Origin: Fomes fomentarius
Taxonomy: Eukaryota > Basidiomycota > Agaricomycetes > Polyporales > Polyporaceae
Length of the DNA stretch: 64,000 nt
Assembly: GCA_022606135.1 (NCBI GenBank)
Contig: JABYQN010000001.1
Coordinates: 4,854,471-4,918,470, forward strand
Reading direction: 5' to 3'
Of the stretch, positions 46,640-56,512 are shown piece by piece; positions within the stretch are counted from its first letter, which is position 1, and each line of letters opens with the position of its first letter. The notes beneath the pieces were generated by a model. It had not been told where the DNA came from. It was given only the letters and a program-made list of their open reading frames with translations, and ran no database searches. The translations under genes were made by a program, and so were the position numbers.

Positions 46640-48487
46640 ATGAAGCTCTCAACGGTCTCTAATCTCCCTCCGCGATCGAGAACCACAGACACCTTCGTTG
46701 GATATATGAGCGACATTGCGCGGACGAACACAGAGTCTGCATTCATTCTTGCAGCCGGCTCTACATTTGAATTGCTCGCTGCATGTCTGTTTGGTGAGTT
46801 TTGATCCATGGCAACTGTCGCCCTCGGGCACTGTGCATCGAACCAAGCTTATCTTAGATTGCTTGTTTTTGTGTTTGTTGTTCAAGGTGCCCTCACTGTC
46901 TGCGTAGTGGTTGCAGCCATTGCGCTCATGTGAGTTATTCTCGTCCATCCCTTCATCTCTACTCTCGTCATTCACTCCGGCCACGCCCGCTCGAAGACGT
47001 AACAACCGCCCAAACCGTCCCAAATGCCTCCTGTTGTGCGCAATCGGCACGATGTACGCCGCGACTGCGCTCTTCGTGGGAACCAACATGTACACTTCGG
47101 CTCTCTTCCTGAAGTTGCAGAAAGTCACCGCACAGAACCTCGACTCCGCGTTCTCCTGCGTCTTCTCATTAGGCCTCACGTCGTCCGACGAAGAGATCTA
47201 CTCATGTGCTATGGCACACTACCTCGAAGCTCCGCCCGCAGTGCAGTTTAATCTGAAGGCGGAGTGTGCGAGCACGGCGGCACTCACTGTCAATGTTTGT
47301 GGTCCCAATTTTAGCTCTGGACCGCGACGGATAATTTCGGAGGCTGACTACCCCTCTGCAGGTCTTTATCGGCGATGCGATTGTATGGTGGCGCGTATGG
47401 GCTGTTTGGCAGGGCCATCGCATGGTCTCCAGTGTGGGCGTCGCCCTCTTGTTAGCGACACTCGGTGTGTTCCACCTTAATATGTGCGAAGAGACTTCAA
47501 TTGAGTGCTTGACACTAGGGACCAGTACGGTGAACTGCGTCAATTCATGCGCGGCTTCTTTGGGGGCTTTGTTGCTCTTTTCTTTGGGGACGCCTATGGT
47601 GTAGCAGCCTCCGCGCTGACTCTGCTCACAAACATAACGGCGACTTCGCTCATCGGCTATCAGGCCTGGTGAGTCTCATGCTATCCTCAATCATGTACTA
47701 AGGCAAAGCAAACGAACTGATGGGTTCGGCAGGGTGAACAGGAGGTCGATTAGAGATCACCTTGGGCTCCATAGCCTCTCTTCGCAGCTTGAGAGAGTGC
47801 TGTCACTGCTAGTCGAGTCTGGCGTCGTGTACTGCGTCATCTGGGTGCGTGAGATTGTCTGTCACAAAAAACATGGCCGTCACCGACTTATCACGATTGT
47901 CCAATCCTGTTGAAGGCGTTCGTCGTCATGGGTCATGGCCTCCTCAACGTGGTGGAATCCCCGCGGGACATCGAACTTCAGGAAGGCAGCCATAATAGAG
48001 CTTCACTATACCCGTTCGTCATGGTGCTTAGGGCGTTCATCGCCGGGGGGCTCGTCCCAACCATCGTACGTACAGTGCATTTTGATTTCTACAGGATCGC
48101 TACTGATTCTCTCGTGCTTGCGGGGAGTAGGCCATCTATCCCACGGTTATAGTCATCCTCGTCGCGCTCAATAGGTCCCATTGCGACTCGGCGTTCTCGT
48201 ATGAGAGCAAGAGCGACTCCGAGGCTGTGGGCGATCCCCAGTTGGATTCTGTTGTCTTCCGACACCCTAGTGGCACGCATCTCGACTGTGAACTCGGAGG
48301 GAGGAGAATGTCAGCGGAGACTAGTACTAGCAGGTCCCTGGAGTCGTTTCATTGTGCACTAGGAGCAGAACTCGGGGAGATGGCGAGATCCGACTCAGAG
48401 CAGGTGGCAGAAAAAGTTGAGGGTCACTATGTTACTACAGGCGTCTCCTCCTCGAGGACAGTGGTCAATGAGCCGGTCACGCAGTAA
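46640..48487 (+). CDS. Seven-TM-like integral membrane protein (paralogue)
   Basis: Starts MKLSTVSNLPPRSRTTD at 46640. Helices in order: FELLAACLFG, LTVCVVVAAIALM, CLLLCAIGTMYAATALFVG (then NMYTSALFLKLQKVTAQNL), FIGDAIVWWRVWAVWQ, SVGVALLLATLGV, LTNITATSLIGYQAW, VLSLLVESGVVYCVIW, FIAGGLVPTI and IYPTVIVILVALNRSHCDS. A hydrophilic tail of about 100 residues ends at TAA 48487. All introns have GT-AG borders and no frameshift is seen, so it is probably functional. The ECASTAALTVNV segment before the Trp-rich helix is shared with its paralogues and holds a Cys likely to be extracellular. Family function unknown. Confidence 0.8.
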
Positions 48488-48776
48488 GACTCGTGGCTTC
48501 CAGGGTGTGGCCTGTAGTAGATATGTGGCCGAGATTGGTACGCGGCTGGATAAGACTAGCAAGGTTCATTACAAGATGAGTGTGAACCGAACGTATTGAC
48601 CTTGTTAGCCGTAAACCCGTCGTGGGAGGGTGACGTGACGCGTGACTGTGATTCCAGAGAATTCTGTGGGAAAGCGGACTTAAGCAGCGCGTCACGAAAA
48701 TCCAGGACTCAGTCTCTTGCTCACCGTCCGCTCACTCACCGTCCTCTTCCTCTTCCTTCCTTCCGTCCTTCTCAAC
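48488..48776 (+). promoter_or_regulatory. Upstream region of HSP60
   Basis: Directly before the start codon is a pyrimidine-rich tract (48742-48772, TCCTCTTCCTCTTCC-type), common in strongly expressed fungal genes. GAATTC at 48659 sits within TTCCAGAGAATTC, which only loosely resembles a heat-shock element. Confidence 0.4.
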
Positions 48777-50919
48777 ATGCACCGTCTCTCCAACGCTTCC
48801 ACCTCTGCCGTTCGTCGCACCGCTGCAAAGGCCGCAAAGCCTGTGCTCAAACGCGGTGCTCACAAGGAGATCAGGTTCTCCAACGAAGGCAGAGCATCCA
48901 TCCTCAACGGCGTTGACGTGCTTGCGAAGGCTGTCTCAGTCACTCTTGGCCCCAAGGGTGAGCATTTCACATACACGCGACGTCCCCGCGACTGACACGT
49001 CCATCTCCAGGACGCAACGTCATCATCGAGCAGCCCTTCGGTGGGCCCAAGATTACTAAAGGTCAGTTTTTGTTTATATTCTCTTCCTTCGCTCTTCTTC
49101 CTATGACCTACGCATGCCACATAATGGCTGCTACGACACAGTGCCGTCTGATGACGTGTCACCTGTTCCGTCAACATAACCCACCGTCTTACTCTGTCTT
49201 TTGTACTGTGACGTGTCGTTTTCTATTCCCATCCTATTCTGTCGCGTATGCAACACTCCTTGTCTTAAGCGTTTCCACGAACGTATGCTCACACGTCCTA
49301 CTAGACGGTGTCACCGTAGCCAAGTCCATCACCCTCAAGGACAAGTTCGAGAACCTCGGTGCTCGGTCAGTACTCCTTATCTCTCCCTTCCTTCCTCACA
49401 CTGACGACATCCTCCTAGTCTCGTTCAAGATGTTGCCCAGAAGACGAACGAGATTGCTGGTGATGGTACCACCACCGCGACCGTACTCGCTCACGCTATC
49501 TACTCAGAAGGTGTCAAGAATGTCGCCGCCGGTTGCAATCCCATGGATCTTCGTCGCGGTTCCCAAGCTGCCGTTGATCGCGTCGTCGAGTTCCTCTCTA
49601 GCCATGCAAAGACGATCACCACCACTGCTGAGATTGCCCAGGTCGCAACCATTTCCGCCAACGGCGACGCCCACGTCGGCAACCTCATTGCTCAGGCCAT
49701 GGAGAAGGTCGGCAAGGAGGGTGTCATCACCGTTAAGGAGGGTCGTACCATCGAGGACGAGATTGAGATCACCGAGGGCATGCGTTTTGACCGCGGCTAC
49801 ATCTCCCCCTACTTCGTAACCGACGTCAAAAGCCAAAAGGTGGAGTACGAGAAGCCGTTCATCCTTCTGTCGGAGAAGAAGATATCGTCCATAAACGACG
49901 TCCTTCCTGCCCTCGAGATTGCTGCTCAGGCACGCCGCCCGCTCATCATCATCGCAGAGGACGTTGACGGCGAGGCCCTCGCTGCGTGCGTTCTCAACAA
50001 GCTCCGCGGCCAGCTCCAAGTCTGCGCTCTCAAGGCACCCGGCTTCGGTGACAACCGCAAGTCCATCCTTGGTGACCTCGCCATCCTCACCGGCGGTACC
50101 GTTTTCACCGATGAGCTCGACATCAAGCTCGACCGCGTCACCCCTGACCTCCTTGGCTCTACCGGCGCAATCACGGTCACCAAGGAGGATACTATCCTTC
50201 TCAACGGCGCTGGCTCCAAGGATGCCATCCAGGCGCGTTGCGAGCAGATCCGGGCGCTCATTGAGGACCGCACCACTTCGGAGTACGACAGGACGAAACT
50301 CCAGGAGCGTCTTGCCAAGCTCTCTGGCGGCGTTGCCGTCATCAAGGTCGGCGGCTCTTCTGAAGTTGAGGTTGGGGAAAAGAAGGATAGGTACGACGAT
50401 GCGCTCAACGCGACCCGCGCCGCCGTCGAGGAGGGTATCCTGCCCGGTGGTGGTGTTGCGCTTCTCAAGGCCTCCCTGGCGCTTGCGTCGGCGACGCCCA
50501 GCGCGCACGGCAACTCGCCCGTGTCGCCCGACGCGAAGCCGATCCAAACAGCTAACTTTGACCAGGAGCTCGGCGTGTCGATCATCCGGCGTGCGCTTAC
50601 CCACCCTTCGCGCACTATTCTGAAGAACGCAGGTGAGGAGGCGTCAGTGATCGTCGGCACGCTCCTGAACAACTACGGTTCCCCCGACAAGTTCTCCTGG
50701 GGCTACGACGCGAGCAAGGGCGAGTACGTGGATATGATCCAGGCCGGGATCGTCGACCCGTTCAAGGTCGTCCGGACTGCGCTCATTGATGCGGCGGGCG
50801 TTGCGAGCTTGCTGACGACGAGCGAGGCGTGTGTGGTCGAGATCGAGGACCCGAAGCCGGCTGGTGGTGCACCCGGGATGGGCGGGATGGGCGGAATGGG
50901 TGGGATGGGTGGATTCTGA
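48777..50919 (+). CDS. hsp60: Mitochondrial chaperonin HSP60
   Basis: Group I chaperonin of the mitochondrial matrix, which folds imported proteins with HSP10. Four exons (48777-48957, 49011-49061, 49305-49365, 49419-50919) join in frame to 597 codons, a normal length. A mitochondrial presequence ([20 protein letters not shown]) precedes the mature start near [12 protein letters not shown]. Conserved chaperonin blocks follow: [29 protein letters not shown], the nucleotide-binding [42 protein letters not shown], the apical-domain [28 protein letters not shown] and [14 protein letters not shown]. It ends with a GGM-repeat tail and Phe, as in bacterial GroEL and other HSP60s. GC-rich third positions distinguish it from the accessory genes on its left. 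Start chosen because it gives the presequence; the ATG 60 bp upstream in frame adds only a hydrophobic leader. Confidence 0.97.
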
Positions 50920-51631
50920 GTGAGTCAGGAGTGAGAATCGGAAGTGAGGAGGAGTAAAGTTTACTCTCGCTTTCTTGCCTCCATTCTTGACTTTCCTCCG
51001 TTCTTCGTGCTCTGTTTGCCATCTCCCGTCTGTCGGACCAAAAAGTACTGTCCCATCATCCTAGTCGCACACTCGGTCCCGGTAGTTAGATCCTCGCGCA
51101 TCACGGTCATCGGTTACATCTTGCTATGCTACGATATATCACGTTTAGATAGGTAATGCTTCACGCTACGTCTTAGTGTACTCGCTGTCTGTTACTCGCA
51201 CGCACGCTCCACGCACCTTCAGCAACAATACATACACCCCGCTCATGCATTCTTGTTCCTGGGTGTGATGCATGCACGACGAGACCAGAACAAGACGACG
51301 AGTCGGATATGGTGCCTCGCGCGCGAAAGGAGGGGCGAAGGCGCGGCAGGCGTCTTGGAATTGCGAAGATGTCGGACGAGGAGGATGAGACGATAGTAAT
51401 CGATTGGCTGCCTTGGGCTGCGCGATAATTGTGGTTTCAACTCTTCCGACGACGCCTGGCCTCCGAGTCGTGCCATCCCACAACCACGCCCAAGCTCGGA
51501 TAATACTTATATCGCCCCTGCCTTCTTCGCTCTCGACTTCCATCTCCTCTCTTATCCCCTCTATCGCCAACCGTTCGCGCTCGCGCATCCTCGCACACCC
51601 ACACCCCGCGCCGCGAAGAAGGACAACTACG
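50920..51631. other. Intergenic: HSP60 terminator and FPP synthase promoter
   Basis: No gene. The last 150 bp before 51632 are C/T-rich, as expected of a basidiomycete core promoter. A 186-codon ORF on the opposite strand has no recognisable content. Confidence 0.5.
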
Positions 51632-53393
51632 ATGGCCGACACGAAGGCACAGAAACGGGCCAAGTTCGAGGCCGTGTATCCCGTCCTGCGCGAGGAGCTT
51701 CTCGCGTACCTCAAGCAGGAGGGCATGCCTCAGGATGCCGTTGCGTGGTTCCAAAGGGTGCGCTCTCCTTCTCCCCTCCGCTACTTCCGGGAGATCGCAG
51801 CGGTATCGGGGCGACACTGACTTGCGGGCTCGCGATGACTCGTGCAGAATCTGGACTACAATGTGCCGGGCGGGAAGCTGAACCGCGGGATCTCGGTCGT
51901 GGACTCTGTCGAGATCCTCAAGGGCCGCAAGCTGAGCGAGGATGAGTACTTCAAGGCTGCCTTGCTGGGCTGGTGTATCGAGCTTGTGCGTTTCCTTTTT
52001 CCCTCCTTCGCCCACTGGTTCTCTCGTCTCGGTGGGCGCGATACTCGATGCTAACTTCCGTCGTGCCCCGTGATACTTAGCTGCAAGCCTTCTTCCTCGT
52101 CTCGGACGACATGATGGACCAGTCCGTCACCCGCCGCGGCCAGCCCTGCTGGTTCCGCGTCGAGAGCGTGAACTACATCGCGATCAACGACTCGTTCATG
52201 CTCGAGGGCGCCATCTACTTCCTCCTCAAGAAGCATTTCCGCTCCGAGCCCTATTACGTCCATCTCCTGGAGCTCTTCCACGACGTGAGTGGTCGTCTTG
52301 CCTCCCGGCAGGATGCGGAGGGACGGAATAGAGCACTAACACTTCTTTGTAGACGACCTTCCAGACGGAGATCGGGCAGCTCATTGACTTGATCACCGCA
52401 CCGGAAGACCATGTCGACTTGAGCAAATTCTCGCTTGCAAAGTGCGTATCTTCTCTTCCCTTTTGGTCTCTCTTCCTGCTGCATGGACGGCGAATCATAC
52501 GGGTGCGCGGCGCGATCTTTCCCATAACGCGCTATGTACGGTGGTGCACTTGCCTCCGCGTTCATGGCGCGACGTAAGACAGTTGGCTCTGTGCTTGAGG
52601 TACGAGCCTCGGGCAACGGAGGACATCATGATCGTGCGCAATAGTATATATCCCAGCCGTTCTAGTATGGGACGTGACCGTGCGTAGAGCAAAGCGTTGC
52701 GTATTGCCAGACTGCTTACGACACCAGAGCACACCAGCGAACCTTGGCACGTCACAGTATACGCCGCGAGCATGCTGGGTGCCGCGCTAGTCTCTTTCGT
52801 AGTCCTCCATCTCCGCCTCCAGATCTCGATTCAGAATCCACTGTACTCACGCTACGTTCTTCGTCAGGCACCAGAAGATCGTGATCTACAAAACGGCCTA
52901 CTACTCGTTCTACCTGCCCGTCGCGCTCGCAATGTACATGTGCGGCATCCCGCACAGCACATCCAACGACCCTTACGCTCTCGCACAATCCATCCTCATT
53001 CCCCTGGGCGAGTACTTCCAGGTGCAGGACGACTTCCTCGACTTCGCGACGCCCCCGGAGATCCTGGGCAAGGTCGGCACGGACATCATCGATAACAAGT
53101 GCTCGTGGTGTGTCAACACTGCGCTCGCGCTCGCAACGCCGGCGCAGCGGAAAGTATTGGATGAGAACTACGGACGGAAAGATGCCACTGCGGAGGCGCG
53201 GGTGAAGGCGTTGTACGAGGAGATGGGGATCCGGAAGAAGTACGAGGAGTATGAAGAGGCGGCGTACAAGCGGATCATTGCACTGATCCAGACGATCCCT
53301 GCGGAGAACTCGAATGCGGCGGCGGGAGAGGTGAGGGTGAAGCGGGAGGTGTTCAAGGCGTTTTTGGATAAGATCTACAAGAGGCAGAAGTAG
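51632..53393 (+). CDS. ERG20: Farnesyl diphosphate synthase
   Basis: Condenses IPP with DMAPP and then GPP to farnesyl diphosphate, the branch point to ergosterol, dolichol, ubiquinone and sesquiterpenes; cytosolic. Five exons (51632-51757, 51848-51985, 52081-52284, 52353-52441, 52868-53393) give 360 codons, matching the fungal family. Exon 2 holds [14 protein letters not shown]. The first Asp-rich motif DDMMD is at residues 97-101, preceded by FF at 92-93, the aromatic pair that sets C15 chain length. The VTRRGQPCW stretch follows. The second Asp-rich motif DDFLD is at 240-244 with [11 protein letters not shown] after it. The C terminus KIYKRQK is the usual basic end. The fourth intron (426 bp) is much longer than the others; one of the internal bases of that intron could hold regulatory sequence but nothing specific is seen. 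Same strand as HSP60 and the GT69 gene. Confidence 0.97.
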
Positions 53394-53857
53394 TGGGGAT
53401 TTCGCGGGGGCTTGTGCGCTATGCTGTGATTGTACTTTTGCACCTATAGACTTGTTCGCGCAATCACCGCGTCCGTTTGGCTGGGGTGTGTGTGCAGGGT
53501 ACTACTTGACATGCACTCCGCCGCTCAAGCGCAAGAACTTGGTGGCTAACGCCGCTGTGGCTTTGCCCTGGACGATCGCGTTAAGCCGTGCGGTCTGAGT
53601 AGCGAGAGAATGTATGGCTACCAGACTATCGTCATCGCGTAATCGTCGTGTCGTGGCGAGCTATATAAGCGAGCCTCCTACTTTGCGCGCGCCAGGCAGC
53701 TCTTACTGCGCCCGTGCCAAGACTGTTTCTGCGCCAAAGAGATGAGTGATGTTCGTCCTTGCAGTTCGTCCCTTCAACGACCACTCGTCGTCGGACGCAA
53801 ACCATTCTCCGCCCCCGCCTCTCCAAGCTCGCGCGGTCGCCGAGCCCTCCGCGTGCT
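53394..53857. other. Intergenic between FPP synthase and GT69 gene
   Basis: No coding content seen. An in-frame TTG at 53759 would extend the next ORF by 33 codons, but there is no ATG before 53858 in that frame unless an upstream exon (ATG near 53742, acceptor CAG at 53762-53764) is spliced on. Confidence 0.45.
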
Positions 53858-55474
53858 ATGCCCTATGTCACCCCCGACACTAGCCGACACGTGCATCCCC
53901 ACCTCTCTCTCCGCTTTCTCGCCCGATGCGCCCTCACCATCCTCAAGCTCCCTGGCCTCTTCCAGCTCATCTCCTTCGTCCTCATCCTCCGCCACTACAT
54001 CGTCCACGTAATAGACTACCTAGGTGACGTCTGGGACCCAGCCTTTCCTCCCGCGTTTTCGTACTGGATCGCGCTCCTTGCCACCCTCCCCGTTTTCTCG
54101 GCAGTGCAGCTCGTATGGCTCTTCATCTCCTTCCTTGTCCGAACCATCCTTGGCCCACGGGTCAAAGCGATCCAGGCAGTGTCGGCGTCGGCGTCGAGGG
54201 AGGAAGAGGGCTACATGATGCTCAACGGCGGCGAGAGCGACCATCCCCAACCTCGTTCTCGTTCACACCTGGTACGCACCCGTCTTTCGCTTCCCACTAT
54301 CACCACCCTCTTGTCGGCAGCCCAGCTCGTCTTCTACGCAGCCATCGCCCTCCTAGGCCTCCACAAGTACCACGACTATGAATATCCAGGCGATGTACGC
54401 TTCCGTCCCGCCCTCCACCAAGCTCTCGCCCACCCCCGCCCCCAGGGCTACGCACGCGGTGAGAAATTCTTCATCGCCGCCGCGTTCCACAACAACGAGC
54501 AGGTGCTCCCGTACTGGACAAGCTCCATTCTCGATGCGATCAGCTGGATGGGCACCCAGAACGTGTTCGTGTCCATCGTCGAGAACTACTCCGATGACCG
54601 TTCCCCGGACATCCTCCGCGACTTCGAGGAAGAGCTTACGAGGAGGGGCATCAAGAACCGCATCCTCGTCCAGGACGAGACCATTAAAAGGCCCCCGGAG
54701 ATGTCGTGGAACGCGCGCATCAACTTCCTCGCCTCAATCCGCAACCAGGCCCTCCAACCCCTCCTCACTCGGGGCGGGTACGACAAGGTCCTCTTCTCCA
54801 ACGACATCTTAGTCGAGCCCGAGTCGATCATCGAGCTGCTCGAGACCCGCGACGGCAACTTTGACTTTGCATGCGGAATGGACTTTGGCCACTATGGCGC
54901 CTACGACGCCTGGGTCCTCCGTGATCGCACCGGACGTCTGACCGCAGCCTACTGGCCGTTCTTCTTCGATACCGCGAGCTACGAGGCGGTCAAGAAGGAG
55001 GAGCCCGTACCCGTATTCACCTGCTGGAACGGCATGGTCGCATTCCGCGCGGACCCCGTCCTGCCCGTACATCTCCGATCGAACAAGACGCTCTCGACGG
55101 CACCGCTTCCGCACGCGCTGCCACCCCACCACCCGTATCTGTCCAAGCTCGGCGCCTCACCCGCGCTTACCCCTCCGCTCGTCTTCAGAGCGAACGTGGA
55201 GAGCGAAAAGTGCTACTCGTCCGAGTCCTTCCTGCTCCCGTACGACTTCCGCCGGGTCATGAACCTGAACGAGATATACGTCAACACCCGCGTCGTCGTG
55301 GGCTATGGGTGGAAGTTCTATGTGTGGCACAAATGGGTGTTGCGCCATCCGTATGTTAAGTGGTTCGTCGAAACGGTGTATGACGGCGCGTGGATGCAGT
55401 ATGCGCGCATGGTGGTTGGTGGCCCTGAGAAGACCTGGATATGGGATGGGATCGAGTGCCATCCGTGGTGGTAG
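53858..55474 (+). CDS. Glycosyltransferase family 69 (CAP59/CMT1-type alpha-1,3-mannosyltransferase)
   Basis: Intronless, 538 codons. Related to Cryptococcus CMT1/CAP59 proteins, which transfer mannose in the Golgi for glycan or capsule synthesis; in this fungus a cell-wall or glycoprotein role is inferred. The N-terminal 190 residues are rich in hydrophobic segments (LPGLFQLISFVLILRHYIV, YWIALLATLPVFSAVQLVWL and LLSAAQLVFYAAIALLGL), suggesting membrane anchorage. The luminal catalytic domain carries the family blocks: EKFFIAAAFHNNEQVLPYW, VFVSIVENYSDD, FLASIRNQAL, the putative donor-binding SNDI near residue 315, FACGMDFG, YDAWVLRDRTG, VFTCWNGMVAFRADP, SESFLLPYDFRR and YVNTRVVVGYGW, ending in IECHPWW. 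Intact, GC-rich, on the same strand as its two left neighbours. Confidence 0.92.
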   Translation: MPYVTPDTSRHVHPHLSLRFLARCALTILKLPGLFQLISFVLILRHYIVHVIDYLGDVWDPAFPPAFSYWIALLATLPVFSAVQLVWLFISFLVRTILGPRVKAIQAVSASASREEEGYMMLNGGESDHPQPRSRSHLVRTRLSLPTITTLLSAAQLVFYAAIALLGLHKYHDYEYPGDVRFRPALHQALAHPRPQGYARGEKFFIAAAFHNNEQVLPYWTSSILDAISWMGTQNVFVSIVENYSDDRSPDILRDFEEELTRRGIKNRILVQDETIKRPPEMSWNARINFLASIRNQALQPLLTRGGYDKVLFSNDILVEPESIIELLETRDGNFDFACGMDFGHYGAYDAWVLRDRTGRLTAAYWPFFFDTASYEAVKKEEPVPVFTCWNGMVAFRADPVLPVHLRSNKTLSTAPLPHALPPHHPYLSKLGASPALTPPLVFRANVESEKCYSSESFLLPYDFRRVMNLNEIYVNTRVVVGYGWKFYVWHKWVLRHPYVKWFVETVYDGAWMQYARMVVGGPEKTWIWDGIECHPWW

Positions 55475-56512
55475 TCCGCAGGGCTTCCTGGGGCGTTCGT
55501 ATGGTATTTAAATCATGTCGTGACGCGCTCGAGCTGTGATCATACTCACCATCATCTCTGCCTCATTGGATACGTTCAAGTATTGCTTTCGGATTTGGGT
55601 AATGTGCCGTATGGCGTCATGTATGTACGTATAGGTTCCAGTGGGTCTCGTAGCTATAGAGGTCCGATGCTGCTCGATGACTATGAGGATATGTGTCATT
55701 ATTAGCCTTGGTGCAACGTTTGTGAGTCGCACAATTTGCAATCTGCGAGCGCGCAAAACTGAACTGCCTTGCGCAGGTATTATATATGTCACGGCGGCCA
55801 TGTTCGCGTATCAGAAGCGAAGGTCGAGAAGGTCAAAGGACCAATTCGACCTACAATGCATGAGTATCCTGCACAGGTCGACTCAGGCTGCGAGGGCATT
55901 GGTGCCCGAGAGAGTGGGGGCGATTCGAAAGCGGACAGAGAAGTAGCCGTCACTAAGGACGATTGTGCCATACAATAATCTGACCCTCGGACGGCTCCGA
56001 AGCCGCCTTGTGTATACAGACTCTGTGAACTTCGACCACACTGTACCACAATGATGCAGATGCATGGATCCCGCAGCACCATGGGAGACTACCGTACGCC
56101 GACCTTATCACATTATTCGTCGCTGTCCTTTATTCACATCGTTCACCCCAGAGTTGAACTTGCTCTCCAAGCTGGTCAGTCGCACACTGGCTCTGGCATC
56201 AGTACAGGGCGAGTTCATTCGGTACGGCACAAGCCGTATGTGTGAATGACGAGGTGAATGGGGATATGGATATACGTACGGCCTCCTGCTAGTTGACCGT
56301 GACGTTGCTTCCCTTCAACGGTGTGTTGTCCGAGTGCTAAGCCGTGCTAAGCGGAGGACATGCTCAAGTCCTGCGCCGGAGCTTGTAAAGCTTCCATCAA
56401 TTGCCTTCTCATGTCCGATACGCAGATGTGCCCCAGCACGACCTTATAAGTCCAGCCCGAACGTTGATTCTCCTTCACCACCAGCCACCCGCATTCCTCC
56501 CATACTCCAGCC
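55475..56512. other. Intergenic, no gene supported
   Basis: About 1 kb of lower-GC sequence with short unrelated ORFs only. The last 60 bp before 56513 are C-rich and probably contain the start of the next transcript. Confidence 0.5.

Noticed and set aside
48650..48680. Heat-shock element before HSP60
   Set aside because: TTCCAGAGAATTC has the wrong spacing for nTTCnnGAAn repeats; too weak to claim.
49504..50604. 366-codon ORF on the minus strand across HSP60
   Set aside because: It is antisense to a clear HSP60 exon. GC-rich codon bias opens antisense frames, and no recognisable protein is encoded.
53759..53857. TTG-initiated extension of the GT69 ORF
   Set aside because: TTG is not a normal start in fungi. 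The ATG at 53858 begins a sensible protein.
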